In this document: positions 50,337 to 58,643 of the stretch, one piece after another
Layout: each line of letters begins with the position of its first letter
Numbering within the stretch: the first letter of the stretch is position 1
Origin: UBA5018 sp044356735
GTDB lineage: Bacteria > Cyanobacteriota > Cyanobacteriia > PCC-6307 > Cyanobiaceae
Direction of reading: 5' to 3'
Assembly: GCA_044356735.1 (NCBI GenBank)
Contig: JBIKVR010000001.1
Span: 13,278 to 77,277, forward strand
Length of the DNA: 64,000 nucleotides
Notes under the pieces: generated by a model
What the model saw: only the letters and a program-made list of their open reading frames with translations
What the model was told of the DNA's origin: nothing
Databases searched by the model: none
Program-made: the position numbers and the translations under genes

Positions 50337-50658
50337 ATTGGGTTAATCAATTTGCATAGAATATTCTGTGTAATTTCTTCGTCGAATACAAGATGCGGCT
50401 CTAGATAGCAAAGCCTAGGACTGAATGTATTGCAGCCAGATCTTGGGGGCTTCCAGGCAAATTAGATCCGCCGGCTATATTCACTCACCAAGCACCTACA
50501 ACAGCACCTTAGCTGATTCCTTGAGCAGATCGATCCAATGTCATGGGCGTGCTGGCCGAGAAGGAGGCCAGCTACCAGATCCTCTGGGAAAGCTTCACCC
50601 GCGCCAGCAAGGGCAAGCTCGACACCCATCCTCAGATTACGCCACCTCGCTAAATGCC
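50337..50658. other. Gene-poor stretch with coding scraps
   Basis: After the STAND gene there is AT-rich sequence with no hairpin terminator seen. Near 50538-50653 the frame MGVLAEKEASYQILWESFTR continues ASKGKLDTHPQITPPR to a stop; it looks protein-like but has no recognised family. Confidence 0.35.
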
Positions 50659-51000
50659 ATGAAGTTAATCATTAAATCCGCACGGGTTGCAGCGGCGCAC
50701 GCGGCGAAGCGTGAACTTATCCTGCTCTACCGGGACATGGGGCATGAGATCTTGGAGAAGCAGGAGACCATGGGCTAGGGAAAGTCGGTTGTTGAGCGGC
50801 TTTCCTCCGACCTAAAGGCGGAGCTTCCAGGAATCAAAGGATTATCCGCCAATAACCCATGGTTCATGCGACAGTTTTATACGGAATACTGTTTCGCTGT
50901 ATTTCTTGAACAGCCTGTTCAAGAACTGCCGGATCGTAGAATTCCTCATCTTTCCAGGAAAGATCACGCCCCTTTAATTGGAGAGCCTGCATTGCCATGA
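50659..51000 (+). pseudogene. YhcG/DUF1016 (PDDEXK nuclease) N-terminal remnant
   Basis: MKLIIKSARVAAAHAAKREL, ILLYRDMGHEILEKQETMG, a TAG stop (50776-50778, where relatives have Trp-Gly), then GKSVVERLSSDLKAELPGIK and GLSANNPWFMRQFYTEY. This is the N-terminal domain of DUF1016/YhcG proteins, nucleases found in restriction and defence clusters. The C-terminal nuclease domain is absent. The frame runs on to a TGA that overlaps the ATG of the next gene. Confidence 0.78.
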
Positions 51001-52163
51001 ACCTCAACGTTGTCTTTGATGTGCCAGCCCTGGTTGCTCAGGGGCTGCTGAACGGCTCCCTGGAAAGAGTTGGCGGCGTGGTGCGCGATTCCTCCAGCAA
51101 GCAGGTGGTGATGTGGCTGCAGGAAGGGGGCTCAGAGGTATCGAAGGCCCTGGCCAATCCCCCATGGGCGGGTGGGGCGAATGCTCTTGCGGCGGCGAAC
51201 CCGCTGCTGGCCACGGCCAACCTCGGCGTGTCGGTCGCTGGCTTCGCCCTGGTGCTGCAGCAGCTGAACCGCATCAGCGATCAGATCCGGGCGGTGGAGG
51301 CCAAGGTGGATCGGATCAGCCACAAGCTCGACGACCAGGCCCTGGCCCAGCTGAAAGCCGGCATCAATGCCTGCCAGAACGCGGTGGAGCTCCAGGATCC
51401 AGCCCTACGGCTCCAAATGGCAGGCCAGGCACTCACCACCCTCCATGCCGCCAGGCAGTTTTTCAATCAGCAGGTGCTGCGCAGCGCCGGCAAAGCTGAA
51501 GCCTCCAGCGCCGAATACGTGGGCCTGGCGTTTGTGGCTCTGGCCGCCGAGGTACAGACCTACCTGCAACTCGATGAAGGCGAGAGGGCGGCACGAACGC
51601 TGTCTCAGGGAATGGATGATTTACGGCCTGGGCTCACCCAGCTGATGAATGCCGTGCTGGATTGCACCTGTCACTACCTCAAGCCTGAGTTCGCCGGCCA
51701 AGTCGACTTGAATTTGATGTTATGGCTCCACAACGGTTTTCGCCGCATGAAGTGCAAGCCAGGCGAATCAGCTGAACAGCTGAGTGCTTCTGAGCTGTTT
51801 GAGATCATGCGGCCCCATATCACCCATGTTTTCAAGAGCCACGAGGATTGGCATGGCCAAATTCCTCAGGCCATCGTCGACACAAGTGATGTCCCCGATG
51901 CATGGATTGGCCCCCTGAATCAAGGCACTGACAAGGGGAAGCGTTTCAAGCTCGTGAAGAAGCAGCTAGCCGGTGGTCTAAACCGAATCGTGGCCTTGGT
52001 TGAGGCCCACGACCGGCTCTTGGCACAGGTGCTGCAACTAGAAGAGATGAAGCGCTTGGGGCTGAAGCCAACCGAGCTGGGACAGCAGCTGTTGCTGCCG
52101 GAAGGCCAGGCAGCGGCGGTTGTCCTGGATGCACGTTGGATTGCTCAGGAGCTGAGCGTGTGA
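50997..52163 (+). CDS. Unrecognised protein with hydrophobic helix and coiled coil
   Basis: A protein of 388 residues: MNLNVVFDVPALVAQGLLNG, a Gly/Ala-rich hydrophobic stretch (about 60-87, ANPLLATANLGVSVAGFALV), then a heptad-like coil QQLNRISDQIRAVEAKVDRI to about residue 115, and a helical remainder (LAFVALAAEVQTYLQLDEGE; FKLVKKQLAGGLNRIVALVE). A hydrophobic hairpin next to a long coil recalls alpha-helical pore-forming or membrane-perturbing proteins, but no family is identified. It starts in the overlap with the broken YhcG frame. A decayed second copy of part of it is at 57133-57332. Confidence 0.65.
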   Translation: MNLNVVFDVPALVAQGLLNGSLERVGGVVRDSSSKQVVMWLQEGGSEVSKALANPPWAGGANALAAANPLLATANLGVSVAGFALVLQQLNRISDQIRAVEAKVDRISHKLDDQALAQLKAGINACQNAVELQDPALRLQMAGQALTTLHAARQFFNQQVLRSAGKAEASSAEYVGLAFVALAAEVQTYLQLDEGERAARTLSQGMDDLRPGLTQLMNAVLDCTCHYLKPEFAGQVDLNLMLWLHNGFRRMKCKPGESAEQLSASELFEIMRPHITHVFKSHEDWHGQIPQAIVDTSDVPDAWIGPLNQGTDKGKRFKLVKKQLAGGLNRIVALVEAHDRLLAQVLQLEEMKRLGLKPTELGQQLLLPEGQAAAVVLDARWIAQELSV

Positions 52164-52237
52164 CCAAGCGACTGATGGCAGAATGGCTGCCGATTGCCGA
52201 GTTAGGCGAAAAGAGCAGGCGCGAGCGGTCACTATGA
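52160..52237 (+). pseudogene. N-terminal remnant resembling DUF1156 methylases
   Basis: A GTG overlapping the stop of the preceding gene opens the frame TKRLMAEWLPIAELGEKSRR, ending ERSL and TGA. The pattern KRLxxxxLPIxELxxxSxREKS is the start of DUF1156 DNA methylases found in some phage-defence clusters. Only 25 codons survive before the sequence changes to a copy of hupE. Confidence 0.42.
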
Positions 52238-52248
52238 CGCCATTCCCC

Positions 52249-52329
52249 CCCTCTGGTGGCTGGGGGCCTTCGCTGGCTCGGTGCTGGTGGCGACAGCTTC
52301 CTGCTGCTGCTGCGCCTGCCCCTGGCCTT
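52249..52329 (+). repeat. Duplicated fragment of hupE
   Basis: This stretch matches 45217-45299 of hupE: CCCTCTGGTGGCTGGGGGCC followed by TTCGCTGGCTCGG and, after a 3-nt gap, CTTCCTGCTGCTGCTGCGCC. It codes for LWWLGAFAGSVLV and DSFLLLLRLPLAF in the hupE frame, but has no start, so it is a non-functional duplicate in the same orientation 7 kb away. Confidence 0.85.
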
Positions 52330-52414
52330 TGCGGCCCAATTGGCACTCGAAAAGGGGGATGGGTAGCCTGAGCGAAATCAGCGAAGACGGCCAGGTGCTG
52401 GGGGAGGTGGTGGG

Positions 52415-54187
52415 ATGAAGATCCTCCATTGGCTGGAGATCGGCAATTTCAAGGGTTACGGCAACTCCGGGCGCATCCCCCTGGATCACCCCTCCGTACT
52501 GATCGGCCCCAACAACTGCGGCAAGACAACGGCGCTGCAAGCCATTGCCCTCTGGTCCATCGGCTTGCGCACCTGGCAGCTGGAATCCAGGGATGCCAAG
52601 GCCAGGAAACGCACCGGCAAACCCCTGAACCGCCTCACAATCCTCTCCGTTCCCGTTCCCAGAACGCGCCATTTCTGGAAAAACCTCAAGGTTTCCGGGA
52701 AGGATCTCTATATCTCCGTCGGCGTTGATGTTGAAGGTGCTGTGATTCCGGTCAAGATGGTCTTCCGTCATCACCCCAGTGATGAGCTGATCTATGCCGA
52801 GCCCCACCCCGCCACCCTCAGCCAGCCAGATGCCCTGGCCCAGGCGGCCAAACTAAACGTGGCCCTGCTATATCCGATGTCGGGGATCGCAGCGGACGAA
52901 CCCCTGATCACCCGCAACCGAATCGACTACCTCATGGGCCTTGGCAGTACCGCTGAAGTGCTGCGCAATCTCTGCCTATTGGTACATCAAAACAATCCGC
53001 AAGATTGGGTTGAAATCACTGGGTTAATGCAGCGTCTTTTTCAGGTTACCCTCTCCACGCCAAGGGAAAACGAAGGGGGCTCCCTCGACCTTTTTTATCG
53101 GCAGAGTGGCGCCGATCGCCCCCTGGATCTATCACTTGCTGGGCGTGGCTTTCAACAGATGCTGCTCATCCTGGCGCACCTCTATTCCCACAAGGGCAGT
53201 GTGCTGTTGATCGATGAACCCGATGCCCATCTTGAAATCCTGCGGCAGCAGCAAATCTATTCACTTCTGCGCAGCATCGCTGATCGCAACGGCGGCCAGG
53301 TGTTGATGGCTACCCACTCGGAAATCGTGATGCAAGAGGCACTCGATAGCCATCTCACCCTTATCCTGGATGGCCAGGCCGACGACCTGGCCGCCAAGCC
53401 GGCGATCAAAGAATCACTCAAGCGCTTCGGGGCCGCCCATTATGTGCGTGCGCGCGAAACAGGTCATGTGCTCTACCTGGAAGGCAGCACCGACCTCGCC
53501 ATGCTGCGGGCTTTTGCCGATCGGTTGGAGCATCCCGTAGGCGATCTGATTGCCGATGGCGCCCATCTAAATGTTTATTACCTTCAGGACAATCGTCCGG
53601 TGGCGGGGCAGAATCCCGATGAACTGCTCGATGCGGTGGAAGGGGCTTTTGGCCAGAAAGCCAGGGAACACTTCTTCGCCTTGCGCAACATCCTTCCCCA
53701 GCTCCGCGGGCTGGAGATCATCGACAATGACAACCGCGGCCTTCAGCCCACGGCAGCCGGTGGCTTCGAGCGCTTGCCCTGGAAGCGCTACGAGCTGGAA
53801 AACTATGTGGTCAACCCTGATTTATTGATCGAGTGGGGGCGGCAAGAAGTAGCCAATTTACCTATCGATCAGGGCAAGGCCATTCTCAACCAACTTATTC
53901 TTGATCAGATTTTCGATGGCAACACGGCTGATTTCAACAATTACTCCCAGGCCAATCAATCAACGCAGAATACGCTTTGGCGAGCTCAGACGCAGACCCA
54001 AAAGCTAAGCCACTTTGCCGAGGAATTTTTCAGGCGTATCGCAGAAACTACCAGCACTCGAATTCTGCTGCGAAAAAGTGACCTCTACCGCCTGATCGAG
54101 CGCCTGGATCCCGCCTCAATTGATCCAGAGGTGGCCGCAAAGCTGGATGCAATTCTAAATCTGTTAAAAGCCAATCGCAGTCTGTAG
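52415..54187 (+). CDS. OLD-like AAA ATPase with Toprim-type C-terminus
   Basis: A protein of 590 residues. The N-terminal ABC/RecF-type ATPase has Walker A LIGPNNCGKTTALQ (about 27-40), a signature LSLAGRGFQQMLLILAHL, Walker B VLLIDEPDAHLEIL and a switch histidine in VLMATHSEIV. The C-terminal part has VLYLEGSTDLAMLRAFADRL and LEIIDNDNRG, consistent with the Glu and DxD of a Toprim nuclease. OLD-family enzymes act alone (phage P2 Old) or as GajA in Gabija and related systems. No UvrD-like or other fixed partner follows. Its ATG overlaps the stop of a short upstream frame. Confidence 0.8.
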   Translation: MKILHWLEIGNFKGYGNSGRIPLDHPSVLIGPNNCGKTTALQAIALWSIGLRTWQLESRDAKARKRTGKPLNRLTILSVPVPRTRHFWKNLKVSGKDLYISVGVDVEGAVIPVKMVFRHHPSDELIYAEPHPATLSQPDALAQAAKLNVALLYPMSGIAADEPLITRNRIDYLMGLGSTAEVLRNLCLLVHQNNPQDWVEITGLMQRLFQVTLSTPRENEGGSLDLFYRQSGADRPLDLSLAGRGFQQMLLILAHLYSHKGSVLLIDEPDAHLEILRQQQIYSLLRSIADRNGGQVLMATHSEIVMQEALDSHLTLILDGQADDLAAKPAIKESLKRFGAAHYVRARETGHVLYLEGSTDLAMLRAFADRLEHPVGDLIADGAHLNVYYLQDNRPVAGQNPDELLDAVEGAFGQKAREHFFALRNILPQLRGLEIIDNDNRGLQPTAAGGFERLPWKRYELENYVVNPDLLIEWGRQEVANLPIDQGKAILNQLILDQIFDGNTADFNNYSQANQSTQNTLWRAQTQTQKLSHFAEEFFRRIAETTSTRILLRKSDLYRLIERLDPASIDPEVAAKLDAILNLLKANRSL

Positions 54188-54332
54188 ACTCCTAATCGGA
54201 GCGCACCAGGGGACGAATCGCCTCCAGCGCCGCTGCCGTGGTTTGGGCCCCAGCTGGCTTCAGCCTTGCAGCCGCGGGCTACGCGGTGGCGGCGGCTTTC
54301 CGCCAGCCTGGGCACTGCCTGGATGTCATTGG

Positions 54333-55724
54333 TTGCCCCTAGATCCCACCACCCTTGCCCCCCTGCCGAGCACCCCAGCGGTTAGCGGAGTGCTGGAGAC
54401 GCTCGCCTTCTTTCGGGATCCCGATTTCGCCCGCTCCCGCTTCGAGCGCTATGGGGATGTGTATGAAACCAGCCTGCTGGGGCAGCGCACCGTGTTCATT
54501 CGGGGGGAACGGGCGATCGCCGACCTGTTCGCCCAGGGGGATGCCGTCGAGGGTTGGTGGCCGGACAGCGTGCGGGAACTGTTGGGTTCCCTATCTCTGG
54601 CCAACCGCAACGGCGCCGAGCACAGGGCCCGCCGGCGGGTGGTGGGCCAGCTGTTCGCCGCCGCCGCCCTGAGGCGCTATAGCCCGGCGATCGTGGCCCT
54701 GGTGGACGACCTCAGCTTGGAATTGTTGAGCTCCACCACGGCTGAGGCCCTGGTGCCAAAGCTGCGGCGCTTTGCCTTCAGCGTGATCGCCAGCACGGTG
54801 CTGGGGCTCGATGCCGACGATCGCGATGCCCTGTTCGTGGATTTCGAGACCTGGTGCCGGGGCCTGTTCTCCCTGCCCTTCCCGCTGCCCGGCAGCCCCT
54901 ACGCCCTGGCCCGCCAGGCCCGCCAGCGCCTGCTGCGGCGCCTGGGCGCCGTGCTCCAGCGGGCCCAGGCCTCAACGGCCGCCGGCCAGAGCCTCGCCGC
55001 CGGCGGCCTGGATCTGTTGGCCGGTGGGCTTGATGAGGCCGGCCTGCCCCTGGCCGACGACGACGTGGTGGAGCAGTTGCTGCTGCTGCTGTTCGCCGGC
55101 TACGAAACCACCGCATCCTCTCTGAGTTGCCTGCTGCTCACGCTGCTGGGGCATCCAGCCGAGCTGGCCTGGCTGCAGGAGGAACTGGACAGCCTGGTGT
55201 GGCCGCCGCCGCCGGGGGAGGTCCTGGGGGCCTACGACCCCATCAGGGCCCCGCGGCTCGATGCGGTGGTGAAGGAGGTGATGCGGCTGACCCCACCGGT
55301 GGGGGGCTTCTTCCGCCGGACCCGAGAGCCCATTGCCCTGGCGGGCGTGCTGGTGCCCGCCAACCGGGTGGTGCAGGTGAGCATCGTGGCCAGCCATCGC
55401 CACAGCAACCAGCGCCACGGCAGGGGGGGCGAGGATTTGGAGGTCTTCCGGCCGCAGCGGCATCTGGCCGGGGACAGCTCCGCCACGCTGCTGCCCTTTG
55501 GCGGCGGCGAGCGGGTGTGCCTGGGCAAGGCCCTGGCCGAGCTGGAGATCCGCCTATTGGCGGTGGGGATGCTCAAACAGCTCAGCCTGGAGCTGCAGCC
55601 GGATCAGGACTTGGCGCTGGCGATCATTCCCAGCCCTTCGCCCAAGGATGGCCTGCTGGTGCGCTCGCGCCCCCATGGCTGCCGTGGCGATAGCGCCGGG
55701 GCCGATCCTGGAGCCGACGCCTGA
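54333..55724 (+). CDS. Cytochrome P450
   Basis: Heme monooxygenase resembling the CYP120 type of cyanobacteria (retinoid/isoprenoid oxidation in known members). Landmarks: FFRDPDFARSRFERYGDVYE, the I-helix LFAGYETTASSLSCLLL, the ExxR helix as KEVMRLTPP, and the heme loop LLPFGGGERVCLGKALAELE with the Cys ligand. The start is uncertain: TTG 54333 fits the family (LPLDPTTLAPLPSTPAV); the frame is open to TTG 54243. The ExxR Arg and Cys are intact. The C-terminus ends in an extra Gly/Ala/Asp-rich tail. Confidence 0.88.
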   Translation: MPLDPTTLAPLPSTPAVSGVLETLAFFRDPDFARSRFERYGDVYETSLLGQRTVFIRGERAIADLFAQGDAVEGWWPDSVRELLGSLSLANRNGAEHRARRRVVGQLFAAAALRRYSPAIVALVDDLSLELLSSTTAEALVPKLRRFAFSVIASTVLGLDADDRDALFVDFETWCRGLFSLPFPLPGSPYALARQARQRLLRRLGAVLQRAQASTAAGQSLAAGGLDLLAGGLDEAGLPLADDDVVEQLLLLLFAGYETTASSLSCLLLTLLGHPAELAWLQEELDSLVWPPPPGEVLGAYDPIRAPRLDAVVKEVMRLTPPVGGFFRRTREPIALAGVLVPANRVVQVSIVASHRHSNQRHGRGGEDLEVFRPQRHLAGDSSATLLPFGGGERVCLGKALAELEIRLLAVGMLKQLSLELQPDQDLALAIIPSPSPKDGLLVRSRPHGCRGDSAGADPGADA

Positions 55725-55830
55725 GTCGACGCTGGAGCCGGCGCCGGGGCCCAGGAAGGAGCCGACGCCGGGGTGAAGTGAGCCCTGGCTATCTAGGCGT
55801 TGAGCCAGTGCATGGCGTTGAGCTAGCGGC

Positions 55831-56343
55831 TCATCGGCAGCCCTGCACGGAGATGCGGTAGCTGAAGCCCAGGGCATCGGGATCGCTGCTGGCGCCCACT
55901 TTGAAATTAATTTGACTGGTTTGCTTACCTGGCACGCTGGCAAAGGGGCCAAACATCTTGCCGGTGCCAATCGGCGGATTCATCTGGGTATTGATCACCT
56001 GTAAATTCGAGCCATCGCTGAACTTCATGAAGCCTTCCACCGGATACATAGCGTTGGCATCGGAAGAATTAGCAGTGAAGAACAGCTTGTAACTGCCGTA
56101 AGGCTTATCAACGATGAAATCGGTGTTCCAGTTGGTCTTGCCGAACAACTTGCCCCTCCCCACCGACTTGCTCACGATCGGCGTGGCGCCGTTGCCACCG
56201 ATCGGTTGCAGGAAGGTGCACGACTGGGCCTGGGCTGACCCCGCTTCCACGCCCAAGGTGAAGGCCAGAGCCAGCAGGGCCATGGGGCCGCTGCGCCGCC
56301 AGGCCGGGGAACCAACAGGGCGATCTAAATGAAGGGCTGGCAT
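55831..56343 (-). CDS. Secreted hypothetical protein
   Basis: A protein of 170 residues from ATG 56343 with a signal peptide (GPMALLALAFTLGVEAGSAQ, cut near AQAQS). The mature region SCTFLQPIGGNGATPIVSKS, FGKTNWNTDFIVDKPYGSYK, LFFTANSSDANAMYPVEGFM ends GFSYRISVQGCR, with a Cys at each end able to form a disulfide. It looks like a beta-rich exported protein. No family recognised. Confidence 0.65.
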   Translation of the reverse strand: MPALHLDRPVGSPAWRRSGPMALLALAFTLGVEAGSAQAQSCTFLQPIGGNGATPIVSKSVGRGKLFGKTNWNTDFIVDKPYGSYKLFFTANSSDANAMYPVEGFMKFSDGSNLQVINTQMNPPIGTGKMFGPFASVPGKQTSQINFKVGASSDPDALGFSYRISVQGCR

Positions 56344-56795
56344 GGCCATTGATCTGGAACTCAAGGAGAACGATCAAGAATTTAGATGGGGTGACGGCCC
56401 CGCCATGGTTCAAGAGTGCAGTGACCTCTGCTGGGGCATCTTGAGCCAGTCATCTCGCCCCGATCAGCTCGATCCGGTGATTGCCACCTCAGTCAAAGCC
56501 ACCCGGTCAAGGCGATCCATTGCGGGCCCGCCAGCAGCTGCAGCTGCACCCCTTCAGGCCCGTTTGCGCTCCATTTCGATAGCTGCTGGAGCCGTTGGCC
56601 GGCGCTCCGCCGTTGTGGTAAGCGACTCCGAAAAAACGCCAGCACACCTGCGGCAAAACCCCGCTACGGGGCCGGCCCGAATCAGGGGGCCAAGCGGTGA
56701 CCATCCCATGGCCCTAGCAGCAGAGGTAGCTGGGACCGCCAGGCGACCAGGTCGCGCTTCACACTTCTTTACACCAGAATGGCGACAGCATTGGA
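56344..56795. other. Intergenic region without a supported gene
   Basis: Frames on both strands are open through part of this stretch, but they have no recognisable domain, no good start signal and mixed composition. It precedes the DUF2973 gene and likely holds its promoter. Confidence 0.4.
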
Positions 56796-57029
56796 TTGCC
56801 CTTGAACGACCTCCTGGCTGTTATTTATCTGATTTGCTTTGCGCTGATCGCCGGTGGCGCTTTTGCCTTGATGACCCAGAGCCTGCGCCAACCCACACCT
56901 CTGGCTGTGGCGCGGCCAAGTCGCTCCAAGCCCAATCCCCATCCCGAGGCTCCCGAGCCCGGTGAGCAGGTGATGTATGTGGACCTCAGCCGCGAGCGGC
57001 TGGAAAGTCTTTATCAACAACCCTCCTGA
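56796..57029 (+). CDS. DUF2973 family small membrane protein
   Basis: A protein of 77 residues with a TTG start. One N-terminal membrane helix (LLAVIYLICFALIAGGAFAL) is followed by a hydrophilic part and the closing motif VMYVDLSRERLESLYQQ. This layout fits the cyanobacterial DUF2973 family, of unknown function. No neighbour suggests a role. Confidence 0.68.
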   Translation: MPLNDLLAVIYLICFALIAGGAFALMTQSLRQPTPLAVARPSRSKPNPHPEAPEPGEQVMYVDLSRERLESLYQQPS

Positions 57030-57132
57030 TCGTAAGGGGCCTTAAGCCTGCTTACTTTGCAAGAATGGCAAGGCATGGGTCGCTATTTGACACACTGACC
57101 CCTGCATGGGAGTCAAAATGTTTTCAAGTGCA

Positions 57133-57332
57133 CTTGGCGATTGTGGCCCTAGCCGTCGAGGTGCAGACCTAACTGCAACTTGATGAAGTTGAGAAGGCGG
57201 CACGAACCCTGGCTCAAGGGCTGGTTGAACTGCTACCTGGGCTCACCCTGCTGATGAATGCTGTGCTGGATTGCACCTCTTAGTAGCTCAAGCCTGAGTT
57301 TGCCAGCCAAGTCGGCTTGAATTTGATGCTCG
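57133..57332 (+). pseudogene. Decayed duplicate of the 388-residue gene
   Basis: The stretch matches 51526-51723: for example GAGGTGCAGACCTAACTGCA for GAGGTACAGACCTACCTGCA, and GGCTCACCCTGCTGATGAAT for GGCTCACCCAGCTGATGAAT. It has an in-frame TAA and a TAGTAG, no start and no continuation on either side. The match is same-strand. Confidence 0.85.
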
Positions 57333-57373
57333 TTAGATAGCCCAATCATAATCCCCCCCCACACGCTTAACCC

Positions 57374-58636
57374 CTACAAACAAGCCTCGATCAAATCAGC
57401 AGCGCGTCCCACTCCGCCGGCCGCCTCTATCTCCCGCCCCAGGCGCTGTGCGTTTTGCCGATAGGCAGGATTATGGAGCACGTCCTGGGCCATGGCCGTT
57501 AATCTTTCAACGCGAAGCTGAGGCAAGGGCAGCATGCGCCCTGCACCACAATAAGCAACCCTGGCGGCAATACCTGGCTGTTCATTGGTGATTGGGATCG
57601 CCAGTAAAGGTACGCCGCAACCCAGGGCGGTGAGGGTGGTATTCAGGCCGGCATGGGTGATCACCAAGGCAGAGCGGGCGATCAATTTTTGATGGGGCGC
57701 ATAAGCTACCACCAGCGGCTCACCAGGTAAATCCAAAGGCATAGCGGTGGGATTGCCCATCGAAATCACAAGCTGGGCTTCTAAAGGGATACAAGCAGCG
57801 GCAATCTGCTCAAAGATTTCCGGCTTGCCATTTTGCAGGGTGCCCAGCGAGGCGTAGATCAGGGGCCGCCCATCAAGCCGATCCCAGGGGAATTGCGGGC
57901 AATCGCTCAGTAATGGCTCGCGGCCAGATGGATCCGCCAGGCGACCCACATAGTGAAAATGGCCCGCCAGCCGCTGCCGGGGAAAATCAAAGGCACGGGG
58001 CAGCTGGGCTAACTGCAACAGTGGCGATTGCAACTGCTCCTTATGCCGACAACTCGGCAACCCCCAGCGCCGCCGCTGCTCCTGCAGATCCCGCCACAAG
58101 GAAACAGTGAGTCGTTCGAGCAGGGCATTGCCCAACTGATTGCGCCAGCGGGCCCACGGCGCTCTGCTCGGCAACCAACCAGTGAAATAGGGGGGTACTG
58201 CCGCTTCTCGGTTGATCGGCAAAGCATTGGAGATGGTCACGAAAGGGATACCCAGCTTCTCGGCCACCATGGCGCCCGCCGGGCTCAGCTGATCCACCAG
58301 CAGCAACTGGATGCCCGCTGCGGTAATCGCAGCCGGGAGCTGATCGTGCAGCATCGCCAGCTCCCGCCGAAAGTAAGCCACCGAAAAGCGCAACCCGGCA
58401 ACACCACTGAGGCGGCCAAGCTCGGCATAGGCCGCGTCAACACTGCCCAGCGGGAAGGCTTCTACACCGATGGTTACCAATTCCAGCGGCAGCCCGGCCA
58501 ACCTGCGGGCAGCATCGGCCACCGTGAACACCACCAGCTGGTGGCCGCGTCGCTGTAGCTCCAGCGCCAGGGCCAGCATGGGGTTTAGATGACCTGTGGC
58601 GGGCGGAGCGACGATGCCAATACGACAGCTGATCAC
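57374..58636 (-). CDS. UDP-glycosyltransferase (MGT/zeaxanthin-glucosyltransferase-like)
   Basis: GT1-family transferase of 420 residues from GTG 58636; upstream frame sequence is not family-like. The N-terminal acceptor domain starts CRIGIVAPPATGHLNPMLAL; the donor half has RPLIYASLGTLQNGKPEIFE, AQLVISMGN, VVAYAPHQKLIARSALVITH and AGLNTTLTALGCGVPLLAIP. It resembles CrtX-type and macrolide glycosyltransferases. With crtR and crtD elsewhere in the window, carotenoid glycosylation is plausible but unproven. Eight bases upstream of moeB's stop, same strand. Confidence 0.87.
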   Translation of the reverse strand: MISCRIGIVAPPATGHLNPMLALALELQRRGHQLVVFTVADAARRLAGLPLELVTIGVEAFPLGSVDAAYAELGRLSGVAGLRFSVAYFRRELAMLHDQLPAAITAAGIQLLLVDQLSPAGAMVAEKLGIPFVTISNALPINREAAVPPYFTGWLPSRAPWARWRNQLGNALLERLTVSLWRDLQEQRRRWGLPSCRHKEQLQSPLLQLAQLPRAFDFPRQRLAGHFHYVGRLADPSGREPLLSDCPQFPWDRLDGRPLIYASLGTLQNGKPEIFEQIAAACIPLEAQLVISMGNPTAMPLDLPGEPLVVAYAPHQKLIARSALVITHAGLNTTLTALGCGVPLLAIPITNEQPGIAARVAYCGAGRMLPLPQLRVERLTAMAQDVLHNPAYRQNAQRLGREIEAAGGVGRAADLIEACL

Positions 58637-58643
58637 AGGCGGC

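Noticed and set aside
52249..52380. A small second HupE gene
   Set aside because: Only an internal 80-bp piece matches hupE, without a start or the family motif HPITGADH.
56342..56965. 207-codon plus-strand frame covering the spacer and the DUF2973 gene
   Set aside because: Its second half is DUF2973 in the wrong frame, and the first half shows no family or start signal; it is most likely an open-frame artefact.
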